Origin: Eriocheir sinensis
Lineage: Eukaryota > Arthropoda > Malacostraca > Decapoda > Varunidae
Direction: 5' to 3'
NCBI RefSeq assembly: GCF_024679095.1
Contig: NC_066509.1
Span: 17,928,299 to 17,992,298 of the forward strand
Length of the DNA stretch: 64,000 nt
In this document: positions 20,403 through 31,440 of the stretch, piece after piece
Layout: every line of letters begins with the position of its first letter
Position numbering within the stretch: the stretch's first letter is position 1
Made by a program: the position numbers and the translations under genes
The notes under the pieces: model-generated
The model's database searches: none
The model's input: only the letters and a program-made list of their open reading frames with translations
What the model was told of the DNA's origin: nothing

Positions 20403-20425
20403 GGTGTGTGTGTGTATGAGTGTGT

Positions 20426-20492
<67 letters not shown>

Positions 20493-20663
20493 CCAAGACA
20501 CTGCATTATGCATGCATTGTATGTAGAAAAATGTTATAGAAAATCACCTATTAGTCACCGGAAAGATGGGGGTAAGGGAGGTCCGAGAGTGCATGATGTA
20601 AGCTAGGGCGATGACATGTGGGGGAGGAGGAGAAGGAGGAACATGAAAACATGTTTTCTTGCT

Positions 20664-20753
<90 letters not shown>

Positions 20754-21375
20754 TTTCATTTGAAACTATTTCAGTCTTGCACCAACAATACATCTCTGCT
20801 TCATTGTACGAAACTGTTCTGCTATGATGAACATTATTTATATACCTCATTTTCAACCAGTCCCTCCCTATTTGTTATATTCCCTTCACCCTTCGTTATC
20901 TTGTATCTTGCTCTTTTCTCTCGCCTCCTCCTCACAAACATTCAGAAGAAAAGTATGACAAAAGCAAAATGTTTGGCAGCTGTCGTGTTTTGCTTTCGTT
21001 CTTTATTATTATAGCTCTGGTGCGCAGGAGTTATAACTATTGTTATTTCACTTATTGCCAAAATATTGTAGTATAATGTAGCGGATAACAACATCGCATA
21101 TTCTACGCACATACACTGGTCTTCATCTCTCCCTCCCATCCGCGGAAAGGGAAGGGGCTAAGCAAATATCCCCCATGTGGGTGGCGATAACGTCTCCTCC
21201 CAGATACCGTAGTGTTATCCATTTTCGCTCATGAATTACCTCCCCATACATTTTCTTATGAAAAAGTCAAAGTGCGACATGATCAGTGAATCCAGGCGAA
21301 ATGACTTATCAAAATCACTAAACAAAAATATATGGTGAGTTTTATATTGATTGAGTTTGACCGCACGAATACACG

Positions 21376-21468
<93 letters not shown>
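20403..21468. repeat. Three microsatellites: (GT)n, (GA)n, (GA)n
   Basis: (GT)n at 20403-20490, (GA)n at 20667-20747 and (GA)n at 21384-21468, the last after a short TA run. The DNA between them shows no coding signal. Confidence 0.95.
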
Positions 21469-21470
<2 letters not shown>

Positions 21471-21710
21471 CTCCCTCCTATTTCCTCTGTTTTCCTTCCC
21501 TATCGCACACCCCTCCCCATCCTTATTTTATCACGAGAACTTTACAATAAGATAGGTCTTTGCCTGGATTGTGTTGGTGTAAACATACGCATACACAAAT
21601 CCATCACCCTTGGTGGTTATCGCCTGGAATTTTCATCGATATGAGGTTTTATATTATCCAGGGGTGGACCTCTTCCTCACTCTCCAATTCCAGACAACCA
21701 TATTCCTTAT

Positions 21711-23646
21711 CTACTCTTTCCTTCTCTTGGTGCTTGTCTTTCCTCTTGCTCTTGTACTTTTCCTCTTTGTGATTCTCTCTGGTCTGTTGTCACTAGTGCT
21801 TGGTGCTGGATCACGACTAGTAGAGGGGTGATCACGAGAGGTTGGTGTAGGATCACGAGAGGTTGGTGATGGATCACGAGAGGTTGGTGTAGGAGTGGTA
21901 GGTGTCGCTTCACTTGTACTTGGTGTTGCTGCTTCATTCCCATCCTTGCTGACTTGCCTCGCTGTTGTCACTCTTTCTGCCCCTTGTTGTCTTGCCTCGC
22001 TCTGTGGCACACCCTCTTGATCGTGCCACTCGTTGAAGTGTTTCATGGAACACAAACCAGGCTTCTCAGGACAGGCTGGACAGAAGTAGGGGGTGTCTCT
22101 TCTTACCGGGTGACACATCCTACATCTTTTTCTTTTGCCAATTTTTTCCCATTTGACAAAATGGTGTGAAGTGATGGTGGCTTTCTTTTTCTCCTCTTTC
22201 TTAGAAAAGACTGATGCTCCTGGGTTGTGCTCTAGCAAGAGTTCTCTTGCTACAGTTTCTAAGAAGGGCATGAATCCTGCTGTGGAGTTGGTCTTATTTT
22301 TCCATGCAAGATATGCATTTAGGGCAATCCGCAAAAAAAAATTCCTAATTTCTTGAACCAAGCCAAGCTCTTACGTTCAGAAGCATATGGCTCAAGAAAC
22401 TGGTCAGCCTTGTCCACACTTCCCATCATTTTATTATATTTATCAATGTGGAGGGGCTTGTTGTAAAACACTGGCTGGTGTCCAAAGTGCTCCCTCACTC
22501 TTTCTACCATATCAGCCTTGTATTTTGTGGTCAAGACTGTTATGTCTTTTTTATCCTCCCATCTCACAATCAGAACATTGCCTTTCCTTGCAAAGATTGC
22601 CTGGTGTTTTTCTAGGGGAAGCTGGCTTATTTCTCTTGGGGGGCCTCTCCCGCTTCTCACTACACCGGTGATAGTGGTGTTTCTGTCCTCAAGGTAGGTT
22701 GCCAACCTCAAGCTCGTATACCAGTTGTCAGTAACAACGTGGCGTCCCTCATCAAGCAGCCCTGACATCATGTATACAACAATTTTTTCTGATTTTGAGA
22801 GGATTTCTGCTCCTGGATCATCAAACTGATATGAGTTTTTTCCATAATAGAGCTCAAAGTTCCAAGAAAATCCTTGCCAGTTAGGGTCAGAGGGGCACAA
22901 ATATTTTCAGTCCAAACCTGGCTCTCTTGGACTTGATATATTGTCTGAACCCTAGTCTTTCTTTCCAGAGCACTAAAGCCTCATCAACAGCCACATGTTT
23001 GCCAGGTTCAAGTATGGCCTTGCACTTGTCGCGAAGCATGGAAAGGAATGGCTCAATTCTGGTCTGTGGCTTATTTTTTTCCACGTTTTCTGGAGGTGAA
23101 AAACGCAGAAACTTTAGGATGCTAAAAAATCTATCTCTACTCATGACCTCCTTGCAAAAAACAGGCGGCCCACACTAACCAATCCTTCCTCCAATACTGT
23201 GCCATCACTGGGAGCTTCACTAGTCCCATGGTAATCAATAGGGCTATAAAAGAGTACATATCATTTTCTGTCACTCTCTTCCACTTCACTGAGTTCACTT
23301 TGCCCATTTTTTCAGGATGTTCAGTAAAAAACATTGTAGCTCGCTTGTTGGCCTCACACAGCTTCCCTATTATGTCTTTGTCAAGGAACTGTTTGAATGC
23401 ACCACTAGCACTTGTAAATTGATGTTCATGAGCTGCACGTATGCCACACTGATTACTCATATATTCAGGCAGCGGGTCTTCACGACTGTCATTGAATATG
23501 TCAGCAATGAGCCTCCATCCTCCCTCCATTTCTCTGGCTTCAGTATCACTGATCTCTTCGTCGTCCTCAGATTCCTCTGACAAGTCGTCATCGCTGTCGT
23601 AATCCTCAAAATCAGGAACAAAATCTTCGTCACTTGAGGACTCCAT
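21711..23646 (-). pseudogene. piggyBac-family transposase, broken by small indels
   Basis: The likely start is MESSSDEDFVPDFEDYDSDD (23646), an acidic N-terminus typical of the family. The core runs through frame changes near 23150, 22895 and 22340. All three catalytic aspartates are visible: VAVDEALVLW (about 22990), HVVTDNWYTS (about 22730) and GSVDKADQF (about 22410). The C-terminus has the cysteine-rich domain CRMCHPVRRDTPYFCPAC then CSMKHFNEWH, followed by a Ser/Thr/Pro-rich tail with about five repeats of PTSRDP (21811-21896) and a basic end. Each frame change lies at or near a run of one base. It could be a young decayed copy or carry sequencing errors. No TTAA-flanked ends were found. 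Confidence 0.9.
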
Positions 23647-23849
23647 AGCTGACTTGGCAGTGCTGTCCAACTCTGCTGCTGTCTGTCTCAAATCTGAACC
23701 TTCCCAAACGGGGCAAGTTGACCCTCCCTGCCGACAAACGGATGTCCGATGGATATCCTTCATACATCCGGTTTGTCCTCCTGTGCGGACATGATTCGAC
23801 AAATGTGGACGGTACGGACGGGACCTTTTTTTGTCCACATTATCCATCC

Positions 23850-24065
23850 TTTGTCCACAATGTCCGCCTGTCTCTTAATCCGTCTAGAATCCGGAATATC
23901 CTCCTGAGTCTGAATCCGCCTAGCGGCCGCACTATCCGCCTGTTCCCGGATCCTTCTAGCGTCCACAACAGCCGTATGCGTATGTTTCCACCTAGCTGCC
24001 TCAACGTCCGCCTGATGACGGATCCGTCTAGGATCCGGTACATCCGCCTTTGTCTGGAATATCCG
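23850..24065 (-). repeat. 36-bp minisatellite, codon-phased
   Basis: On the minus strand the units translate as 12-residue repeats such as ADVPDPRRIRHQ, TAVVDARRIREQ, ADSAAARRIQTQ and EDIPDSRRIKRQ, about six in all. RRI and the Ala-Asp pair are conserved while DNA differs between units. The array lies just upstream of the piggyBac gene, but its frame ends before that gene. Confidence 0.8.
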
Positions 24066-24443
24066 CAATATCCACTAATCCCTGATCAGTCAAGGTCTAG
24101 GCTAACCGTGTAATTTATTTTAAATTTTTACTGTGTAAGCTATAGTTTCAGCATGTAGTCTGTGTAAATCATAATCTATGTTTTTAGGTTGTTAGTCTAT
24201 AACATTTAACTTACAACTGGTATTTGTATTCCAATCACTAGAAACTCATCCACTACATCCGTAAATAAAATAAAGTATAAGATATTCCACTTAAAATATA
24301 ACAAAAAGTAAAAATATTTCACTTATAGTTTATTTCATAATGGGAATACTTTATCAACTAAAGTTTTATATTGATGAGACCTCTTAAAGGTTAGACACCA
24401 ATTCCAGTTGCAGTCATGCTACAAAGTTTGTTGACATAATGCA

Positions 24444-24549
<106 letters not shown>

Positions 24550-24868
24550 TCTAGCTCACTTTGATAATTATTAGAATTGAAACTGATTAAAACTATATTT
24601 TTCTTTATTGTCACAAAAAGATGCAGTAACTTTACCATACTAGAAATTACACAACATCGCTATAACTGCATTGACATAGATGCCATTAAAGGTTAGTATG
24701 AACGTTAGTATGCCAGAGCGATACTGGCGGTTAGTATGTTAGTTATATAGAATGTGTTAGTAAAAGAAAAAAAGAGGCAGAGGAAGTGAGAAATATGTGA
24801 ATAAGGAAGAATTAAACATTATGTCATTGCAGTACCCGAGATTACTGATACATTAGGACTTAATACAT

Positions 24869-25411
24869 TTATTCATCATCAGAAAGCGTCGAGTTTGCAT
24901 CCGATACACCACTCCTGTCGCTGTCACTGTGTGCTACAATACTGTCTACGTCTCCATCTGAGTCACATGGGCCCTTATCTAAATTACTTGGAGAACCTCT
25001 AGATATAGTGGTATCTGTGCTGTTTGAGGCAATAGCAATGTCATCACGTATGTTGTCTGTAACAGCGTTTGGTTCACCATTTCGTCCACCTCGTGTTTTC
25101 TTTGCCCGAGGCGTTAAACGGAAGCCAGCTCGGTCGCTTTCTTTCCGCAACGCCTCGGCAAGGTGTGTGGAGGCGACATTCTCGTCCACCCCCCAAATCT
25201 TCATCACAACTACCATGATGATTCTGACGAAGCGATGAAGTTCGTCTTCCATGCTACGTTTTCTTGGCGAGTGCCCTTGAGACAGTAGTGCACCCAGACA
25301 CTTCTTGGTGCTAACTTGTGGATAAGCTGTCGAATGCAATGTGTCAAGCCACGCTTCGTCCCAGCATTTGGCTTGGAGCACAGTTGCAAAAAGGCCTTCC
25401 TCAGTGCCATC
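24869..25411 (-). CDS. Exon-like frame of unknown protein, acidic C-terminus
   Basis: The frame follows a plausible splice acceptor (CCCACAG at 25418-25412) and reads DGTEEGLFATVLQAKCWDEA, then LHSTAYPQVSTKKCLGALL, RSMEDELHRFVRIIMVVVMK and IWGVDENVASTHLAEALRKE. It ends in a Ser/Asp-rich tail (GVSDANSTLSDDE-stop at 24869). I do not recognise a domain. The upstream frame (LAKHSHFFDGKANTEPHK) lies in another phase. It sits inside the 5.6-kb insertion, so a transposon gene is more likely than a host gene. No partner exon was found beyond the CA tract. Confidence 0.4.
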   Translation of the reverse strand, partial: DGTEEGLFATVLQAKCWDEAWLDTLHSTAYPQVSTKKCLGALLSQGHSPRKRSMEDELHRFVRIIMVVVMKIWGVDENVASTHLAEALRKESDRAGFRLTPRAKKTRGGRNGEPNAVTDNIRDDIAIASNSTDTTISRGSPSNLDKGPCDSDGDVDSIVAHSDSDRSGVSDANSTLSDDE

Positions 25412-25546
25412 CTGTGGGATTTGTGTGGCTCAGTGTTGGCCTTCCCATCGAAGAAGTGTGAGTGTTTAGCCAAGATCTGCAAAACATAAAGGGAGAGATT
25501 TAATTGCATGCATCTAATCTTAATATTACTTCTGCTGTTTTGTTTG

Positions 25547-25550
<4 letters not shown>

Positions 25551-25591
<41 letters not shown>

Positions 25592-25605
25592 AACAAACAA
25601 ACAAA

Positions 25606-25697
<92 letters not shown>

Positions 25698-25864
25698 GCT
25701 ATACGTACCGATGATAAGGAGAGGGAACGTCTGGCTTGTGATATGGCCTGAACTTGACTGATGCAAACTTAAACGGCCGGCGCCACGCACGGTCCACCGA
25801 GGCCGAGATGTTGCGACCTGCCTTGACCTTGTAGTAGTAGTAGTAGTAGTGTACTGTTGCCTCC
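25551..25864. repeat. Long (CA)n tract and right end of the insertion
   Basis: CA repeats at 25551-25696, interrupted once by (AAAC)n at 25588-25610. 25697-25864 is unique sequence ending in (TAG)6 and TGTACTGTTGCCTCC, then the AATTTAA duplication. Confidence 0.9.
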
Positions 25865-28451
25865 AATTTAAGAGGTAGAAGACTATCAGTATGAGGAGGA
25901 GAGCTGATGAGACGAAGAGCCTTAGCCTCCACTCTGTCCAGAAGAGCTGTGTGAGTGGAGCCCCCCCACACATGAGATGCATACTCCATACGAGGGCGGA
26001 CAAGGCCCCTGTATATGGACAGCAACTGTGCAGGAGAGAAGAACTGGCGGAGACGGTACAGAACGCCCAGCCTCGAGGAAGCTGATTTAGTAAGAGATGA
26101 GATATGAAGTTTCCAGTTGAGATTTTGAGTTAAGGATAGACCGAGGATGTTTAGTGTTGAGGAAGGTGATAGCTGGGTGTTGTCAAAGAATAGGGATGGT
26201 TGTTTGGAAGATTGTGTCGAGTGGATAGGTGGAGAAACTGTGTTTTGAGGCGTTGAAGGACACCAGGTTCTTCTTGCCCCAATCGGAAATAATAAGGTCT
26301 GGAGGCTAAGCGTTCTGCAGCCTCCAGCCTTGAGTCGTTAAGTTCCTGAAGGGTAGGTCTTCTATTAAAAGAAGTTGAGTAATGCAGAGTGGAATCATCG
26401 GCGTAGGAATGAATAGGACAGTTTGTTTTGGAAAGAAGATCATCAATGAACAACAGAAAAAGAGTGGGAGATAGGACAGAACCCTGTGGGACACCACTGT
26501 TAATAGATTTAGGGGAAGAACAGTGACCGTCTACCACGGCAGAAATAGAACGGTCAGAAAGGAAACTGGAGATAAAGGTACAGAGAGAAGGATAGAAACC
26601 GTAGGAGGGTAGTTTAGAAAGCAAAGATTTGTGCCAGACCCTATCAAAAGCTTTTGATATGTCCAGCGCAATAGCAAAAGTTTCACCGAAACGGCTAAGA
26701 GAGGATGACCAAGAGTCAGTTAAGAAGGCAAGGAGATCACCAGTAGAACGCCCTTTGCGGAACCCATACTGGCGATCAGATAGAAGGTCAGAAGTGGAAA
26801 GGTGCTTTTGAATCTTCCGGTTAAGGATTGATTCAAAAGCTTTAGATAGACAAGAAAGTAAAGCTATAGGACGGTACTTTGAGGGATTGGAGCGGTCACC
26901 CTTCTTAGGTACAGGCTGTATGAAGGCATACTTCCAGCAAGAAGGAAAGGTAGATGTTGACAGGCAGAGGCGAAAGAGTTTGACCAGGCAGGGTGACAGC
27001 ACGGAGGCACAGTTTTTAAGGACAATAGGAGGCACTTCATCAGGTCCATAAGCCTTCTGAGGATTGAGGCCAGAGAGGGCATAGAAAACATCATTTTGAA
27101 GAATCTTTATAACAGGCATAAAGGAGTCAGAGGGGGGCTGAGTAGGAGGAATATGCCCAGAATCGTCCAGAGTGGAGTTTTTAGAAAAAGTTTGAGAGAA
27201 GAGTTCAGCCTTAGAGATAGATGAGACGGCAGTGTTGCCGTCAGGACTGAGGAGTGGAGGGAAAGATGAAGAAGTGAAGTTGGAGGAGATGTTTTTGGCT
27301 AGATGCCAGAAGTCACGGGAAGAGTTAGAGAAAGCAAGGTTTTGACATTTTCTGTTAATGAAAGAATTTTTGGTTAGTCGGAGAATAGATTTGGCACGAT
27401 TCTGGGCAGAAATGTAAATTTCATAATTAGCATTAGTTTGAAGGCTCTGGTACCTTTTGTGAGCTACCTCTCTATCACTGACAGCACGAGAACAAGCGTG
27501 ATTAAACCAAGGCTTTTTAGCGTGAGGAGTAGAGAAAGAACGAGGAATGGATGCCTCCATTCCAGAGACAATCACCTCTGTGATGCGCTGAGCACACACA
27601 GAGGGGTCTCTATCCTGGAAGCAATAATCATTCCACGGGAAATCGGAAAAGTACATCCTCAGGTCGTCCCACCGAGCTGAAGCAAAATGCCAGGAGCATC
27701 GCCTCTTCGGTGGGTCCAGAGGGTGTACAGGAGCGATAGGACAGGATGCAGAAATAAGATTGTGATCGGAGGAGCCCAACGGAGAGGACAGTTTGACAGA
27801 ATAAGCAGAAGGGTTTGAGGTAAGGAAGAGGTCTAGAATGTTGGGCCGATCTCCAAGACGGTCGGGAATACGTGTAGGGTGCTGGACCAACTGCTCTAGG
27901 TCGTTGAGGATAGCAAAGTTGTAGGCTTGTTCACCAGGATGGTCAGTGAAAGAGGATGAAAGCCAAAGCTGGTGGTGAACATTGAAATCTCCTAGGATGG
28001 AGATTTCAGCGAAGGGAGAGTGGGTCAAGATGTGCTCCACTTTAAAATTCAAATAGTCAAAGAATTTTACATAGTTGGTAGAGTTAGGTGAGAGATAAAC
28101 AGCACAGATGTATTTAGTAATAGAATGACAATGAAGTCTTAGCCAGATGGTGGAAAATTCAGAAGAGTCAAGGTCGTGGGCACGAGAGCAAGTGATGTCG
28201 TTGCGCACGTTGGCGCAACATCCAGCTTTGGATTGAAATTTAGGATAGAGATAGTAGGAGGGAACAGAGTAGAGATTGCTGTCAGTAGCCTCAGAAACCT
28301 GTGTTTCGGTAAGGAAGAGAAGGTGAGGTTTAGAGGAGGAGAGATGATGTTCCACAGAATGAAAATTAGAGCGAAGACCGCGAATGTTGCAGAAATTGAG
28401 AAGAATGTTGCTCATCGGGTATTGCTTTCTCTGGCGCCTGACAGGCTGCAA
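25865..28451 (-). mobile_element. LINE-A ORF2 (766-residue frame), 5' part of an interrupted copy
   Basis: The best-preserved LINE in the window. Endonuclease (residues about 14-235): [17 protein letters not shown] (Glu50), [10 protein letters not shown] (154-163) and GSSDHNLI (His230). Linker to about 450. Reverse transcriptase (about 465-710): [52 protein letters not shown] and [12 protein letters not shown] with the ADD triad intact. A paired frameshift near residue 717-730 and another near 26160 lead into YRGLVRPRMEYASHVWGGST and LPLK, where the copy is cut at 25865. The first Met (28451) may not be the true start. No ORF1 is seen upstream. Confidence 0.92.
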
Positions 28452-29404
28452 TGTGGCTCAGTCTCGAGGAAGCCTTTGTGAAACCTACTTTTCCATGTAT
28501 GTTTGTCAGTATGCTGGTTGAATGGGCTAAAAGAGCCCACCAGAGACGTTCGTTAAAAGAATTTCTCAGTGGTGGTGGCCAAAAGATCGGCTACACCGGC
28601 TGACATCAGGAGCCGTATGTTGAAGAAGAAGACTGCCGTACCTCTTGCATCGTGAAGGCAAAACGATAGTTTTAGGAAAGTCAAGGCACCGCGATCGGCC
28701 ACGAAAATAAATGAAGTATCTGAGGTAGACCGACCTCTAAAACCTTCATCTAAGTAATGTACAATAATTGTTCTACTCATTGCAGAAGCTATTTATTTCC
28801 TTTGGTAAGAAAGTAGTCGTCGCACTGATTAACCCTTTTATAACTGGGTATTAGGCAGTATTGTGAATCAAAGTAATCGAGCAGCATCAATAGGCACACC
28901 TAACATAACCCTAGCCGATCCAGGATTCAGTACGTTTCCTAGCTTGTAGGCGGTAATGTTATAATTGCATTTCGTAAAGAATCCTTATAACCAAAAACTA
29001 ACTAAATATGAGTATTCTTTTTCTTGAGCAGAACATTGAATAAACAACAGAACAATAATATGAAAACGTTCATATTTTATACGACAACTTTGGGCCGAGG
29101 AAGCAGCGCACGCCATTTTGCGGGTATGAGCTACCATAAATAAGCATATTTTTAATGCAAAAATCAGGTGATGTCACTTATTGTGACTTCCTGAGCTTTT
29201 ATATTTCTCTATTTGTGTATATTTCATGGAGGCATAACTTACATTTACTAGTGACACGAATTTGTGACTTTATCTAGATAATCACACTAAAATTTCACTC
29301 GGAATCAGAAACCATAGAAATATTACCACTGTGTGTATGAATGAATACAAAGATAAGCACATACTTTGATTTAACTTCAGGATGTCTCTTGGATCATCTA
29401 TAAA
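28452..29404. other. Upstream of LINE-A; no gene recognised
   Basis: 28452-28780 may be LINE-A 5' UTR. The frame MSAGVADLLATTTEKFF on the minus strand has no known domain. 28800-29404 is AT-rich and shows nothing that I can assign. Confidence 0.4.
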
Positions 29405-30000
29405 TATAAACAAAAAAATCGGATAGGCTACTCTTTAGCCCACTACCACCATTCGTGACACAAAAACAGTCCCTCCGCCAAGTTTGAACCTCACATTTGG
29501 CGATGTGGCGATGCAAATGTCCGACCACGTTTTTGCCGATGATGCAGTAATGCTCAGAGTCGCTGGAGATACTGGTGGTGGCTCTCAAGGCGCTGCACGG
29601 GATAGCGGAGCCATTGAGATTTCAGGTGGCTTGGGTCAAGATCGAAGTAAAGGTGTTTGAACGTTTAATGGATGAAACAGCGTATTAAGAGATCTTGGAA
29701 AATTTCACATACTTGGTAGCAGAGGGCACAAGAATGGTGGTTCTCATTAAGAAGTCTTACGATCGATTGGCTTCACCCCTGGGGTGATGGACTCCCTCAG
29801 CACGAGAATATGGTGTTCTCGATACCTGTGCAAAATAACAGATATGAATCGTCAGGTCGATTGTGTTCCCTGTCTTGTTGTATGGTTGAGAGACTTGAAA
29901 AGGCGAATTGATGCTTTTGGTAATAATTGCCTCCACAGTATTACGGAATATCACTGGAAAGACTGTGTGTCAAATCGGCGATTATTCCATAAATGTTATT
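29405..30000 (+). mobile_element. RTE-like LINE, two degraded blocks
   Basis: Block 1 (about 29510-29662): MSDHVFADDAVML then, one frame over, ESLEILVVALKALHGIAEPL and RFQVAWVKIEVKVF; the FADD catalytic motif is kept. Block 2 (about 29872-29990): LVVWLRDLKRRIDAFGNNCL HS-ITEYHWKDCVSNRRL, the C-terminal region. The DNA between is diverged. A related copy is at 51340-51620. A 14-bp unit (TTATTCCATAAATG) is repeated three times at 29983-30024. Confidence 0.7.
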
Positions 30001-30066
30001 CCATAAATGTTATTCCATAAATGTTGGAGGCCACGACTACTGTAACCACCATTATTTCCTTGCCAG

Positions 30067-30189
30067 ACGGAGGACTCGGGGCAGCTCGGGGCTCAGGTGC
30101 GGAAGGTGATGGTCGTGTTTAGTGATGAAGAGGTGACGCAGTGGGAGTTTCTGAAGAAGGTAGCAGACGGTACATACAGCTTTATCGGT
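30067..30189 (+). CDS. IR-like exon (S2 lobe)
   Basis: The acceptor TTATTTCCTTGCCAG precedes ACGGAGGAC. Frame: TEDSGQLGAQVRKVMVVFSD, EEVTQWEFLKKVADGTYSFI GG. Several GT donors lie in GGTGGGTGGTGTGTG. GG|GTGGTG joined to CTCAGCC (31467), or TGT|GTGTCT joined to ACACGG (31459), keep the frame; G|GTGGGT does not. Confidence 0.55.
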
Positions 30190-31374
30190 GGGTGGTGTGT
30201 GTCTCGGTGTTGTTTGTTTGTGCATCCAGGTGTTGTTTCGTGCATCTGTTTTGTTATGAATCAATGCCATTTTTTTTATTAGTATTTTATTCATTTTTCT
30301 AATATGTACATTTGTGTATTAATTTATGCTTCTGCGTGTTCATCAGTGTGTCTAATATCGTATTATCTGTTTTACTTAATGCATATTCATGTGTTAAACT
30401 TCAGTTTATATTTTAGACATCATTGGGTGACTTTATACCATATACCACCAAACATCAGTTTTCTTTTTCTTTTTAAATACTAATATCACGATAAGCCGCA
30501 AAAAACTTGCACGATTAAATGAAATGTAATATGAATTGAGGTTAGGGACATTTGGTTACAATTAAACTTGTGTTTTAGCGGAAGAGTAAGACATGTGAAA
30601 ATATATAAACGTCAGGATACCGAAAGATAAAAGAAAGTTGATACATTCTCACAATTAATGTTAAATCCCAGCATCAGAGCCAAGCAATCAAAGAGCTTGC
30701 AGTGCTATCAGACAAGGGAGTGGCAATAGAGATGCTGGGCATTGGTCGCGTCTCCTCATCGCTGGCTACAGCTCCCGTTCTCTCCTGTTCTGTCTGACAA
30801 ACAAAGTTTTACATGGAACGATTTTTGCTTCTGAATCACAGACCCAACTATGTGCCTAGCGCTGGGCAGTACATGAATCATCTTTTCTTCTTATGCAAGA
30901 AAATTTGGCTGAATTTTACTTGTGTAATTCGAATATTTATGTATAGAGCAGATTCGCTAATGATAGTCGAGTTTTCCTTCTCCTGAGAGTCATGTATCTT
31001 ATGATAGCTGATCGGAATGGAGCCTTACCTTTTTTTCATTTTGCTTATGGTGAATATTAATTTATGAATTCATGGCGTTCTCAACATTTTTTTCTGCATA
31101 AACACTTTAGCAACGATATGATTACTTTTCGGTATTACTTTTCGGTAGAACCACATCTCTCCTTTCTCACAAAAATCCTTAAAACAATAGAAAATCTCTC
31201 CAACGGACTTCTTCCCGTTGCATCAAGGACTTGTCACATCGTTTCTAATTTAGCTGCTGGAACATAAACCACTGGAATACCAATGTAAATTAGCCACTCG
31301 CGCACAACTGGAACCAGACGCCAATTTGAGGGGAATAGTTTTTTGTTAAATTGATAATAACGATATAGATATAT

Positions 31375-31440
<66 letters not shown>

